A DNA stretch of 64,000 nucleotides from NCBI RefSeq assembly GCF_022690765.1, contig NZ_JALCZA010000003.1:62001-126000 (forward strand), read 5' to 3'. A program made the translations under genes and the position numbers. The notes under the pieces were generated by a model. That model saw nothing but the letters and a program-made list of their open reading frames with translations, was not told the origin of the DNA and did not search any database. The DNA is from Anaeromyxobacter oryzisoli. GTDB taxonomy: Bacteria > Myxococcota > Myxococcia > Myxococcales > Anaeromyxobacteraceae. Below are positions 25,390 to 33,639 of the stretch, piece after piece; within the stretch, counting starts at the first letter, position 1; each line of letters opens with the position of its first letter.

Positions 25390-26285
25390 TGACTCCGACG
25401 ACAGACGCGAGCCACCCCATGCCGGCGGCGTTCTTCGGGCACGGCAGCCCCATGAACGCGCTCGAGTCGAACCGCTTCACCGCGGCCTGGCGGGCGTTCG
25501 GGGCGTCGATCCCGAGGCCGCGCGCCATCCTCGTGGTGTCGGCGCACTGGTACATCGACGCGACCGCCGTCACCTCGATGGCGCGGCCGCGGGCCATCCA
25601 CGACTTCTTCGGATTTCCCAGGCGGCTCTTCGAGGTGCAGTACCCCGCGCCGGGGGACCCGGAGCTCGCCGCGGAGGTCGCCGAGATCGCGAAGCCGGCG
25701 CACGTCCGGCTCGACCCGGAGAGCTGGGGCATCGACCACGGCGCGTGGTCCGTGCTCGTGCACGCGTTCCCGGGAGCGGACGTCCCCGTCGTCCAGCTCG
25801 CGATCCACGCCCTGAAGCCGTTCGACTACCACCTCGAGCTGGGTGCCCGGCTCGCGCCGCTGCGCGATCGCGGCGTGCTCGTGCTCGCGAGCGGGAATGT
25901 CGTGCACAACCTCCACGCGCTCGACTGGTCGAGGAGCGACTTCGGGTTCGACTGGGCGCACCGCTTCGACGACGCCGCGCGGGCCATCATGACCGAGCGG
26001 CCCGCGGAGGTCGGCCGGCTGCGCGATCACCCGGATTACGCGCGCGCCGCGCCCACGCCGGACCACTTCGTGCCGCTGCTGTACGTCGCGGGCCTCGCCG
26101 CGGCGGCGGGCCACCGCGCGAGCCCGCTCGTGGACGGCCATGCGTTCGGCTCGCTCTCGATGGCGTGCTACGCGGTCGACGCGCCCCGCGCCGCGAGCGC
26201 GGACGACCGTCGGGTCGCGGCGGGGTCGTCGGATCCGCCGGAGCTCACGCGCCGCGAGGGAGCACGGTCAGCACGCGAACGATGA
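25386..26285 (+). CDS. DODA-type extradiol dioxygenase (YgiD family)
   Basis: Class III extradiol ring-cleavage dioxygenase of the 4,5-DOPA dioxygenase/YgiD family, 299 residues. Metal-binding histidines are recognisable in AAFFGHGSPMNAL, VVSAHWY, SGNVVHNLHALDW and TPDHFVPLLYVAG. ESWGIDHGAWSVLVHAFP is the family core. The ATG-ATG at 25386 gives the family N-terminus. The usual end is near SMACYAVDAP; about 35 further residues form an Arg/Ser/Ala-rich tail and overlap antisense with a Fic-like fragment. Physiological substrate is uncertain in bacteria; some members act on catechols. Confidence 0.88.
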   Translation: MMTPTTDASHPMPAAFFGHGSPMNALESNRFTAAWRAFGASIPRPRAILVVSAHWYIDATAVTSMARPRAIHDFFGFPRRLFEVQYPAPGDPELAAEVAEIAKPAHVRLDPESWGIDHGAWSVLVHAFPGADVPVVQLAIHALKPFDYHLELGARLAPLRDRGVLVLASGNVVHNLHALDWSRSDFGFDWAHRFDDAARAIMTERPAEVGRLRDHPDYARAAPTPDHFVPLLYVAGLAAAAGHRASPLVDGHAFGSLSMACYAVDAPRAASADDRRVAAGSSDPPELTRREGARSARER

Positions 26286-26412
26286 ACGCGTGGAAGACGC
26301 CCTCTTTGGCGAGCCTGGCGATGGCCTCGTTCACGGCCTGCTTCGAGCGGCCGAGGAACTCCTGGGCGGTCGCGACGGTGACGATGGGGCGAGCGTCGAC
26401 GAACCTTGACCA
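26245..26412 (-). pseudogene. C-terminal HTH fragment resembling Fic-family proteins
   Basis: On the minus strand the segment ARPIVTVATAQEFLGRSKQA followed by VNEAIARLAKEGVF has the helix-turn-helix pattern found at the C-terminus of many Fic/DOC proteins. Upstream sequence has no Fic core motif (HPFxxGNG), so only a fragment remains. Two copies of ACCTTGACCAGC lie just beyond it (about 26404-26415 and 26429-26440). It sits immediately downstream of the tRNA-Asp terminator, a common site for decayed mobile DNA. Confidence 0.3.
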
Positions 26413-26591
26413 GCAGAAGCCACTGAAACCTTGACCAGCGCTGAACCCGGTCGAGGTTCCGTGGGCTACCACGACGGGGCGCCCATCGCCGCGATCGCGG
26501 TCGGCATGTCGCAGAGGATGGGGGCGGCGAACGGACGGCGGCGCGGTGCTCCAGCTTTCGCCGGCTACGCATGCTGCTACAGACGCGCCGC

Positions 26592-26630
26592 GAAAAGAAA
26601 ACGGCCCGAACCTCGGGAGGTTCGGGCCGT
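26592..26630 (-). terminator. Rho-independent terminator of the tRNA-Val/Asp operon
   Basis: ACGGCCCGAACCTC and its exact complement (26601-26630) form a 14-bp stem with a 2-nt apex. In minus-strand sense it is followed by TTTTCTTTTC. It lies 6 bp beyond the 3' end of tRNA-Asp. Confidence 0.92.
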
Positions 26631-26636
26631 CTGGAG

Positions 26637-26713
26637 TGGCGGGGTGTAGGGGACTCGAACCCCTGTCCTCCGGCGTGACAGGCCGGCGTTATAACCAGCT
26701 TAACTAACACCCC
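26637..26713 (-). tRNA. tRNA-Asp (GTC)
   Basis: Minus-strand cloverleaf with acceptor GGGGTGT/ACACCCC, anticodon arm CCGGC-CTGTCAC-GCCGG (anticodon GTC, aspartate), T arm with GGTTCGAGTCC, and an encoded CCA (26637-26639). It follows tRNA-Val by 8 bp in one transcript. Confidence 0.96.
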
Positions 26714-26721
26714 AAGTCTAC

Positions 26722-26796
26722 TGGTGGGCGGAACAGGCTTCGAACCTGTGACCCTCGCCTTGTAAGGGCGACGCTCTACCCCTGAGCTATCCGCCC
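26722..26796 (-). tRNA. tRNA-Val (TAC)
   Basis: Minus-strand cloverleaf with acceptor GGGCGGA/TCCGCCC, D arm AGCTCAGGGGTAGAGC, anticodon arm TCGCC-CTTACAA-GGCGA (anticodon TAC, valine), T arm with GGTTCGAAGCC, and an encoded CCA at 26722-26724. It is the first gene of the tRNA pair. Confidence 0.96.
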
Positions 26797-26815
26797 AAGG
26801 CGCGAAAGCGTGGGG

Positions 26816-26844
26816 TTTCTAGCTTGGCCCGCCGCGCCTGTCAA
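26816..26844 (-). promoter_or_regulatory. Sigma-70-type promoter of the tRNA operon
   Basis: In minus-strand sense TTGACA (26844-26839), a 17-bp spacer and TAGAAA (26821-26816). The predicted start is about 12 nt before tRNA-Val. The tRNA-Leu gene at 50956 has a promoter of the same design, which supports the call. Confidence 0.75.
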
Positions 26845-26943
26845 CGGCCCTTCGCGCCCGCCCGGGCGTATCCCAAGCGCCCGTCTCACGGGAGGAAGTG
26901 GTCTTGCTGGACCGCGGGGGGTGCCGATGGTAAGGGGCGCGCG

Positions 26944-29643
26944 ATGGCCTGGAAAACCGGAATGAAGGTCGTCCACCGCGCCCAGCGCGGCTGGGGCGTG
27001 GGGGTCGTCGTCCAGATCGCCGACGAGGGACGGCGGCTCGCGGTCCGGTTCGCCGGGCGCGAGGGGATCACCGTGGTCTCCGGCCGCGATCCCGCGCTCA
27101 CCGAGGTGCCGGCCGATACCCCCATCGAGCAGGCCGCCGCGGGCCCGATCGAGGCCCTCGCCGGCGGCCAGGCTGCGCCGGCGTCGGCCTTCGCCCTCCG
27201 CACCCGCGTCCTCCGCCTCGAGGCGCTCCGCCGCGCGGACTCCCTCGGCGCGCTCCTCTCCTCGCGCGTCCACGTGCTCCCGCACCAGGTCGGGGCGGCG
27301 GGGCGGATCCTCGCCGATCGGATGCCGCGCTTCGTCCTCGCCGACGAGGTCGGGCTCGGGAAGACCGTCGAGGCCGGCCTGGTCTTCGCCGGCCTCCGGC
27401 AGCTCGGCCTGGCCGAGCGGGTGCTCGTCGCGGTGCCCGAGCACCTCGCCTTCCAGTGGCTCGCCGAGCTCTTCCACAAGTTCAACGCCCTCTTCACGCT
27501 TCTCACCCCGGAGCGGATCGAGTCGCTGGGCGGCATCGAGGCGGCCCTCGCCCGCTCGCCGCACGCGATCGTCTCCTTCGAGCTGCTCCGCGAGGTGCCG
27601 GAGCTCGCCGAGGCCGCCGCCGACCTGCCGCTCGACCTCGTCGTGGTCGACGAGGCGCACCACCTCGCCGACGACGCGCTCCACGCGGTGATCGCCCCGA
27701 TCTGCCGGGCGTCCTTCGGCGTCCTGCTCCTCACCGCGACGCCGGTCCGCCTCGATCCCCGCGAGTACTTCCGCCTCCTCTCGCTCGTCGAGCCCATCCC
27801 CTCGACCAGCCTGGAGGACTTCGTCCGCCGCCTCGAGCAGCACGAGGCCTTCGCGGCGGTCGCCCGCGAGCTCCTCTCCGGCGGTGAGCTCGCGGCGGCG
27901 GCGACGCGCCTGCGCGAGCTGGCCCCCGACGACGCGGTGTTCTCCCGGGCGCGGCCGGATCTCGACCGCGCCGCGCTCCTCGCCCACCTGGCGGATCGCT
28001 ACGGCCTCTCGGCGCGCCTCGTCCGGAACCGCCGCGTGAAGGTCGGCGCGTTCACCTCGCGCGTGCTCCGCCGGGTGGACGTCCCCGAGGGCGGGAAGCC
28101 GAAGGCGCTCGTCGAGCTCTGCGCCGGGCTGGCGCGGCGCGGCGAGAAGGTGCTCGTCTTCGGCGGCGACCTCGACGCGCTCCGGGCGCTCCAGGGCGGG
28201 ATCGCCGAGGCGGGGCTCGAGGCGCTCCTCTACGACGACGCGCCCTCGCTCGAGGCGCGGGACCGGCTCGTCGCCCGCTTCCGCGACCCGGAGGGGCCGC
28301 GGCTCCTCCTCTCCGGCGAGTCCGGCGGCGAGGGGCGGAACTTCCAGTTCGCGCACCACCTGGTCTGCGCCGATCTCCCCGCCTCGCCGCTCGTCCTCGA
28401 GCAGCGCATCGGCCGCCTCGACCGGCTCGGGCAGGCCCAGCCCGTGGAGATCCACGTCCCGGTCGAGCCCGGGGACGAGGCGTTCCTCGCCGACCTCTAC
28501 CAGCACGAGATCGGCATCTTCGACGAGCCGGTGGGCGGCCTCGACGCGGTGCTCGCGTCGCTGCCGGACGAGCTCGCCGCGCTCCGCCGCAAGCGGACCG
28601 AGCGCGCCCGGGAGACGTTCCGCAAGGACCTCGCCTCCCGGGTCGCCGCCGCCCGGCGGGCGCAGCACGAGGGGGATCCGCTCCTCGACCTCCGCTCCGC
28701 GTCGCTGCCGGAGCTGGCGCGCCTCGTCCGCGGGGCGTTCGAGCGGATGGGCGAGGAGCCGCCGGAGGGCGTGGACGGCGCCGGAGAGGCGGCGCTGCCC
28801 GCGATCGAGCTGGCGCTCGTGACGCTCTCGCGCTGGCTCGAGGAGGAGCTGGAGGACCTCGCGACCGACGTGGGGCGGAGGATCGGCATCGACGTGGACA
28901 CGGACCAGAACGTCCGTCCGTTCGAGGTCGCCTTCACCCTCGGCGCCGGGATGCGGATCGAGGCCCTGCCGGGCATGGAGCTGCCGGAGGAGCCGGAGAC
29001 CTTCCTCGGCAGCTTCTGGCGCGAGACGGCGGTCGCCCGCGACGAGCTGCACTGGTTCGCGACCGGGCACAAGCTGGTGGAGGCGCTGGTGGGCATCGTG
29101 CGCGACGGCGACGCCGGGCGCGCGGCGGCGCTGAAGCGCGAGTGGGCGCCCCGCCGCGGCGGGCTCTACGCGCGCTTCGAGCCGCGCCTCGCCACGGCGG
29201 CGGACGTCGCCCCCGGCGCGCGGGTCGCCTCGCGGCAGGCCTCGCGCTACCTGGACCTCTCGCCCATCGCGGTCCTCGTGGACCTCGAGGCGGGCCACCG
29301 CGTCGTCCCGGGCGGCGCGCAGCGGCTCGAGGCCGAGATCGAGGACGTGCAGGACGCCCGGGTCGGCCCGGCGCCGGCCGCGCTCCTCGCCGCGGCGCGC
29401 GAGGCCGCCGAGCACGAGGCGGCGCAGATCCTGGCCCGGCGGAAGGAGGAGGCGGTCGCGATGCTCGTCGCCCACGCCGACGCCGAGGAGGACCGGCTCG
29501 TCGAGGCGGCGTTCCAGGGCGGCGCGCCGCGGGAGCGGATCGAGGGCGCCCTCGGCGTCCTGCGCCAGCACCGCGAGGTGGTCGCGAAGGCCATCGAGCG
29601 GGCGAAGATGGATCTGGACGCGGCGGCGGTCGTCGTCCCGTAG
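26944..29643 (+). CDS. rapA: RapA-like SWI2/SNF2 RNA-polymerase-associated ATPase
   Basis: An 899-residue Snf2-family ATPase that should recycle RNA polymerase. The N-terminus (MKVVHRAQRGWGVGVVVQI) forms a Tudor-like barrel. The helicase core follows: DEVGLGKTVEAG Walker A (about residue 134), VVVDEAHHLADD Walker B (about 236), LLLTATPVRLDP, then lobe 2 with KVLVFGGDL, SGEGRNFQFAHHLVCADLP and QRIGRLDRLGQ. The C-terminal third matches the RapA-specific region. It is slightly shorter than the E. coli protein (968). The ATG at 26944 begins the conserved sequence; open frame upstream is not conserved. It stands alone, divergent from the tRNA operon. Confidence 0.9.
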   Translation: MAWKTGMKVVHRAQRGWGVGVVVQIADEGRRLAVRFAGREGITVVSGRDPALTEVPADTPIEQAAAGPIEALAGGQAAPASAFALRTRVLRLEALRRADSLGALLSSRVHVLPHQVGAAGRILADRMPRFVLADEVGLGKTVEAGLVFAGLRQLGLAERVLVAVPEHLAFQWLAELFHKFNALFTLLTPERIESLGGIEAALARSPHAIVSFELLREVPELAEAAADLPLDLVVVDEAHHLADDALHAVIAPICRASFGVLLLTATPVRLDPREYFRLLSLVEPIPSTSLEDFVRRLEQHEAFAAVARELLSGGELAAAATRLRELAPDDAVFSRARPDLDRAALLAHLADRYGLSARLVRNRRVKVGAFTSRVLRRVDVPEGGKPKALVELCAGLARRGEKVLVFGGDLDALRALQGGIAEAGLEALLYDDAPSLEARDRLVARFRDPEGPRLLLSGESGGEGRNFQFAHHLVCADLPASPLVLEQRIGRLDRLGQAQPVEIHVPVEPGDEAFLADLYQHEIGIFDEPVGGLDAVLASLPDELAALRRKRTERARETFRKDLASRVAAARRAQHEGDPLLDLRSASLPELARLVRGAFERMGEEPPEGVDGAGEAALPAIELALVTLSRWLEEELEDLATDVGRRIGIDVDTDQNVRPFEVAFTLGAGMRIEALPGMELPEEPETFLGSFWRETAVARDELHWFATGHKLVEALVGIVRDGDAGRAAALKREWAPRRGGLYARFEPRLATAADVAPGARVASRQASRYLDLSPIAVLVDLEAGHRVVPGGAQRLEAEIEDVQDARVGPAPAALLAAAREAAEHEAAQILARRKEEAVAMLVAHADAEEDRLVEAAFQGGAPRERIEGALGVLRQHREVVAKAIERAKMDLDAAAVVVP

Positions 29644-29687
29644 CGGTACGCGTCGAGTTCCTCGGGTCGCGAGGGCGGCGAGGTTCG

Positions 29688-29852
29688 TTCGCCCTTCGAC
29701 TCCGCGCCGCGCCCCTGGCGCGGCGCTACGCTCAGGGCGAGCGGGGGGACCAACCCGCGAGCCGGACCGTCCGCGACGACGAGCGGCGCAGGCGATTCGC
29801 CCTTCGACTCCACGCCGCGCCTGGCGCGGCGCTACGCTCAGGGCGAGCGGGG
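29688..29852. repeat. Pair of REP-like palindromic repeats
   Basis: Two direct copies (29688-29746 and 29796-29852) share TTCGCCCTTCGACTCC, a GCGCCGCGCC/GGCGCGGCGC hairpin and GCTACGCTCAGGGCGAGCGG. Within each copy the outer arms CGCCCT and AGGGCG are also complementary. They fill the convergent gap between rapA and argE. Typical of chromosomal REP elements; either transcript could use them as a 3' hairpin. Confidence 0.85.
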
Positions 29853-29878
29853 AGGGGACCCGGAGATCGACGCCTTCC

Positions 29879-30991
29879 CTACGCGAACCGCCCGATCGCC
29901 CGCTCGAGGATCGCGGTCGCGCGCTCGAGCTCGGCGATGGCGACGTGCTCGCCGGTCCGGTGCGCGACGCGGATGTCGCCGGCGCCGAAGACGCAGGCCT
30001 CGGCGCCCAACCCGAGCACCTCCGGGAGCTCGGTCCCGAACGGCACGGTGGTGGCGCGGTTCCCGCTCTCCTCCTCGAGGAAGCGGACGATCTCCGCCTC
30101 GGGCGGCGTCACGGCGGCGGCGTCGGTCCGGAGCGGGGCGACCTTCACCGACAGCTTCCCGCCGCTCGCCGCGACGAGGCGCGCGCAGGCCTCCTCGACG
30201 AGCCGCTGGGCGCGGTGCGGATCGTGGCCGGGGAGGGGGCGCCACTCGTAGCTGAAGCGGCAGCTCCCGGCGATGATGTTCCGCGCCTTCCCGCCCTCGA
30301 TCACGCCCACGTTCCAGGTCGTGTGCGGGGGCGTGAAGGCCGCGTCGGTCTCCCGCCGCAGCTCCTCGCCGATCCGCTCGAGCTCGGGCCAGAGCCGGCC
30401 GAAGGCGTGGATCGCGGAGGCGCCGACGTCCGGGTAGGCGCTGTGCCCCTCGACGCCCACGAGCTCGACCTCGATCGCGCTGTAGCCCTTGTGCGCGCGG
30501 ACCGGGGTGAGGCTCGTGGGCTCGCCGACGATGGCGTGGCGCGGGTGGACGCGCCCCTCGGCGAGGAGCTGCTTCGCCCCGAGGCACCCGACCTCCTCGT
30601 CGGCGGTGAAGAGCAGCGTGAGCGGCGCGCGGTGCTCCCGGGCGCGCGCCGCCGCGACGAGGGCCGCGGCCAGGAACCCCTTGGTGTCGGCGGCCCCGCG
30701 CCCGTACAGGAGGCCGTCGCGCTCCTCGCCGCGGAGGGCCTCGCTCCACCCCGCGTCGAAGGGCACGCAGTCGGTGTGGCCGACGAAGGCGAGGCCGCCC
30801 GGCACGTCGGGGCCGCGGCGGCAGATCAGATCGCCCTTCGGCACGCCGAAGGCGTCGGTCCAGCAGAGCCGGCGCGTCTCGAAGCCGGCGGCGCGCGCCT
30901 CGCGCTCGAGCAGGTCGAGGACGGGCAGGTTGGAGCGCGTCGAGGTCGAGTCGATGGCGACGAGGGCCTGGAGGAGGGGCACGAGATCCAT
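29879..30991 (-). CDS. argE: Acetylornithine deacetylase
   Basis: M20-family zinc amidohydrolase of 370 residues that releases acetate from N-acetylornithine in arginine synthesis. Metal-site motifs are FVGHTDCVPFD, LYGRGAADTKG and LLFTADEEVGCLG. The dimerisation domain starts near HKGYSAIEVELVGVEGHSAYP, and C-terminal AHRTGEHVAIAELERA supplies the last histidine. It lies 58 bp downstream of the hutF-like gene on the same strand. The argJB gene elsewhere in the window has an ornithine acetyltransferase domain that would bypass this step, so a linear and a cyclic route may coexist, or one enzyme has another substrate. Confidence 0.88.
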   Translation of the reverse strand: MDLVPLLQALVAIDSTSTRSNLPVLDLLEREARAAGFETRRLCWTDAFGVPKGDLICRRGPDVPGGLAFVGHTDCVPFDAGWSEALRGEERDGLLYGRGAADTKGFLAAALVAAARAREHRAPLTLLFTADEEVGCLGAKQLLAEGRVHPRHAIVGEPTSLTPVRAHKGYSAIEVELVGVEGHSAYPDVGASAIHAFGRLWPELERIGEELRRETDAAFTPPHTTWNVGVIEGGKARNIIAGSCRFSYEWRPLPGHDPHRAQRLVEEACARLVAASGGKLSVKVAPLRTDAAAVTPPEAEIVRFLEEESGNRATTVPFGTELPEVLGLGAEACVFGAGDIRVAHRTGEHVAIAELERATAILERAIGRFA

Positions 30992-31049
30992 GCCCCGAGC
31001 CTACGACGGCCCGGCGCGCGGCGCCCGGATCTTTCCCCCGTCCAGGACG

Positions 31050-32432
31050 TCAAGAAGCGCGCCAGAGCGCCGCCATCGCCTCGCGGAAGTCCGCGAGGAG
31101 CTCCGCCCCGGTGGGGCGGCCGGGCGTGGTCCAGCCGTCCTCGACGATGGGCTCCCCTCCCACGAACGTGCTCTTCACCGCGCCGGGCGCCATCCCGAGC
31201 GCCACCGTCGCGAGCAGCGCGTCCGGGGTGTCCGCGCCGGCGAGCGACGGGTCGTCGAGGTCCACGAGCACGAAGTCCGCCGGCTCGCCGGGCTCGAGCC
31301 GGCCGCCGGGGAGGCCGAGCGCGGCCATGCCGCCGGCGGTGGCGGCGTCGAGGAGCCGCGCCGGGAGCGCGCCCGGGGGGTCGTCGAGGACCGCCCGCGT
31401 GCCGCGGACGAGCCGGAGGTGCCCCTCGAGCGCGCGCGCCTCGCCGAGCGGATCGACCTCCGCGTGCGAGTCCACGCCGAGCGCGAGCCGGGCGCCCGCG
31501 GCGAGGAGGCGGTCGGCCGGGACGACCCCGGCTCCGAGGTTCCGGTCGGTGAGGGGGCACGCGCAGACCGTCGCGCCCGCGGCGCCGACCGCGGCCACGT
31601 CCGCGTCGTCGAGGTGGATCGCGTGGACGAGGGTGGTGGTGGGCCCGAGCGCGCCGAGGGACGCGAGGAGGCCGACCGGAGAGCGGCCGTGCTCGGCCCG
31701 GCAGGCGGCGACCTCGGCCGGCTCCGCGGCGGCCCGGACGTGGAGCGGGAGGTCCCGCGCGCGCGCCGCCTCGGCGAGGGCGCCGATCCAGTCCGGCGGG
31801 CAGGCGAGGACGTCCCTGGGCGCGAGGCCCACGCTGGCGAGGGGATCGGCGACGAGCGCGGCGCGGAGCCGCTCGACCGCGGCGAGCGCCAGCGCCGGCG
31901 ACTCCTCGACGGAGCGCGCCAGCGCTGGCTCCGGCCCCCCGTCGCCCGGGCGCGCGGTCGCGGCGCGGAGGAGGACGATCCGCAGCCCCACGGCGCGGGC
32001 GGCGCGGACGACCCGGAGGGCCAGCTCGTCGGGATCGGGGTAGGGGCGGCCGTCCGGATCGCGGTGCAGGTCGTGCAGCTCGCCGGCGCAGGTCACCCCG
32101 GCGCGGGCGAGCTCGAAGAAGGCGAAGCGGACGATCTTCTCGAAGGCGTCCGGGTCGAGCCGGCGGGCCGCGGCGCTCACCGCGGCGCGCCAGGCGGCGG
32201 CGTCCGCCCCGCGCCGCTCGGCCCGCCCCCGGAGCGCGCGCTGGAAGGCGTGCCCGTGCGCGGAGACGAGGCCGGGGAGGAGCAGGCGCCCGGGGAGCGG
32301 GACCACCTCGGCCCCCGGGGGCACCGCGCCGATCCGGTCCACCAGGCCGTCGCGGACGACGAGGGGCTCGCGGCCGTGGAAGGCGCCGCCGGCGAGGAGC
32401 TGGTCTGGGACGTAGGCGCGGAGCGTGGGCAC
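31050..32432 (-). CDS. hutF: HutF-like formimidoylglutamate deiminase (amidohydrolase)
   Basis: Amidohydrolase-superfamily enzyme of 460 residues resembling formimidoyl-L-glutamate deiminase (histidine degradation). Motifs: LVSAHGHAFQRALRGR (about residue 57, metal histidines), AGVTCAGELHDLHRD, DLPLHVRAAAEPAEV, the active-site stretch CPLTDRNLGAGVVPADRLL and GVDSHAEVDPLGEARALE. The start is a GTG at 32432. No other hut gene is in the window, so another guanidine- or amidine-type substrate is possible. It is cotranscribed with argE and divergent from dapF (111-bp gap). Confidence 0.78.
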   Translation of the reverse strand: MPTLRAYVPDQLLAGGAFHGREPLVVRDGLVDRIGAVPPGAEVVPLPGRLLLPGLVSAHGHAFQRALRGRAERRGADAAAWRAAVSAAARRLDPDAFEKIVRFAFFELARAGVTCAGELHDLHRDPDGRPYPDPDELALRVVRAARAVGLRIVLLRAATARPGDGGPEPALARSVEESPALALAAVERLRAALVADPLASVGLAPRDVLACPPDWIGALAEAARARDLPLHVRAAAEPAEVAACRAEHGRSPVGLLASLGALGPTTTLVHAIHLDDADVAAVGAAGATVCACPLTDRNLGAGVVPADRLLAAGARLALGVDSHAEVDPLGEARALEGHLRLVRGTRAVLDDPPGALPARLLDAATAGGMAALGLPGGRLEPGEPADFVLVDLDDPSLAGADTPDALLATVALGMAPGAVKSTFVGGEPIVEDGWTTPGRPTGAELLADFREAMAALWRAS

Positions 32433-32528
32433 GGCGGTGCTTTACCCTCGCGCGCCCCCGCGCGCCAGCGCCCGGTCGGACGCCCGGCCGCAGGCGGGCG
32501 GGAGTTCGAACCCGCCCGGCCGCCGCGC

Positions 32529-32534
32529 TATGAT
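32529..32534 (+). promoter_or_regulatory. Probable -10 hexamer for dapF with an ultra-short leader
   Basis: TATGAT ends 9 nt before the dapF ATG, and no Shine-Dalgarno sequence is present between them. A start 6-7 nt downstream would leave a leader of about 3 nt. The same arrangement is seen before the CoA-transferase gene at 13636. Confidence 0.4.
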
Positions 32535-32543
32535 GCGCCACCC

Positions 32544-33335
32544 ATGCCGCTCTCCTTCGTGAAGTACCACGGCCTCGGGAACGACTTCGTCGTCGTGGAC
32601 GGGCCGCTCGTGGACGCGGACCGCGCCCGCCGGATCTGCGATCGCCGTCGCGGGGTCGGCGCCGACGGGCTCGTCACGATCCTCCCGCCCCGCACGCCGG
32701 GGGCCGCGGCCTTCATGCACATCTACAACTCCGACGGCTCGGTGGCGGCGATGTGCGGGAACGCGATCCGCTGCGTGGCCCGGCACCTCGTCGAGCTCCG
32801 CGGCGTCCCCGGCCCGACGGTCGTCATCGACACCGACTCGGGCCCGAAGGCCTGCACGGTCCACCGCGGCGCGGGCGGCGCCGTCGAGGCGGTCTCGGTC
32901 GAGATGGGCCCGGCGCGGCTCCTCGGCTCGGAGGACTTCCCGGTCGAGGGCGAGGTGCACCACGCCACCCGCGTCTCGATGGGCAACCCCCACGTGGTGC
33001 TCTTCGAGGAGCCGTCCCGCGCGCGCGCCGCGGCGGTGGGGCCGCGCATCGAGCGGGCGGTGGACGGCGGCGTGAACGTGGGCTTCGCGCGCCCCGGGCC
33101 GGACGGCATCGATCTGGTGGTGTGGGAGCGCGGGGCGGGGCTCACCGACGCCTGCGGCACCGGCGCGTGCGCCGCCGCGGTGGCCTCGGTCGCGGCGGGG
33201 CGGATCGGCGCCGGCGCGCCCGTCCCGGTGCGGCTCCCCGGCGGCACCCTCTTCGTCACGGTCGCTCCGGACCGCGTCGGCGTCACGATGCGCGGCCCCG
33301 CGGAGCGGGTCTTCTCGGGCGAGGCGGACCTCTAA
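32544..33335 (+). CDS. dapF: Diaminopimelate epimerase
   Basis: Cofactor-free epimerase of LL- and meso-diaminopimelate for lysine and peptidoglycan, 263 residues. The two catalytic cysteines lie in MCGNAIRC (about residue 73) and DACGTGACA (about residue 206). FVKYHGLGNDFVVVDG is the canonical N-terminus and RRGVGADGL the substrate loop. The ATG at 32544 is fixed by that N-terminus; the long open sequence upstream is antisense to hutF/argE and not coding. It is slightly shorter than E. coli DapF (274). Confidence 0.95.
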   Translation: MPLSFVKYHGLGNDFVVVDGPLVDADRARRICDRRRGVGADGLVTILPPRTPGAAAFMHIYNSDGSVAAMCGNAIRCVARHLVELRGVPGPTVVIDTDSGPKACTVHRGAGGAVEAVSVEMGPARLLGSEDFPVEGEVHHATRVSMGNPHVVLFEEPSRARAAAVGPRIERAVDGGVNVGFARPGPDGIDLVVWERGAGLTDACGTGACAAAVASVAAGRIGAGAPVPVRLPGGTLFVTVAPDRVGVTMRGPAERVFSGEADL

Positions 33336-33639
33336 ACGGCCGATCATGATTCGAGAACGGTCAGCGGGGAGGGGCCCCACCGCAGGTGGGGAGGGGCAGC
33401 GCCCCTCCCCGCGGGACAGCGCGCGCCAGCGCGCGTGGGCCCCGCGGAGCCAGGGGTGGGGCCCCGGCGAGCTTCGCTCGACGGGGCGGGGGCGCAGACC
33501 CCGTGTAAACATGGCTAAACGAGGGCGCGAGGCGCGACACCGAAGGTGTTCGCGAATCGCGAACCCTCGTTTAGCTGGCTCGGAGCGCCGCGGAACGACC
33601 ATGACGACTCGCCTCGAGACTCGCGCGGAGCGGCACTAG
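33336..33639. other. Hairpin-dense 304-bp spacer after dapF
   Basis: No gene is recognised. A 10-bp hairpin GGGGAGGGGC/GCCCCTCCCC (33388-33410) may terminate dapF. A GCGCGC-GCCA-GCGCGC stem follows near 33419, then CGAGC/GCTCG near 33468. A 12-bp inverted repeat GCTAAACGAGGG (33514-33525) / CCCTCGTTTAGC (33564-33575) encloses further CGCGA palindromes. Its AT-richer arms differ from the surroundings. Confidence 0.6.

Noticed and set aside
26637-26713. Attachment-site duplication of the tRNA-Asp 3' end
   Set aside because: I looked for a second copy of the GGACTCGAACCCC-type sequence to the left and found none inside the window, so the island boundary remains unproven.
30489-32543. 948-codon frame containing dapF at its end
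   Set aside because: Only the last 263 codons match DapF; the rest is antisense to hutF and argE.
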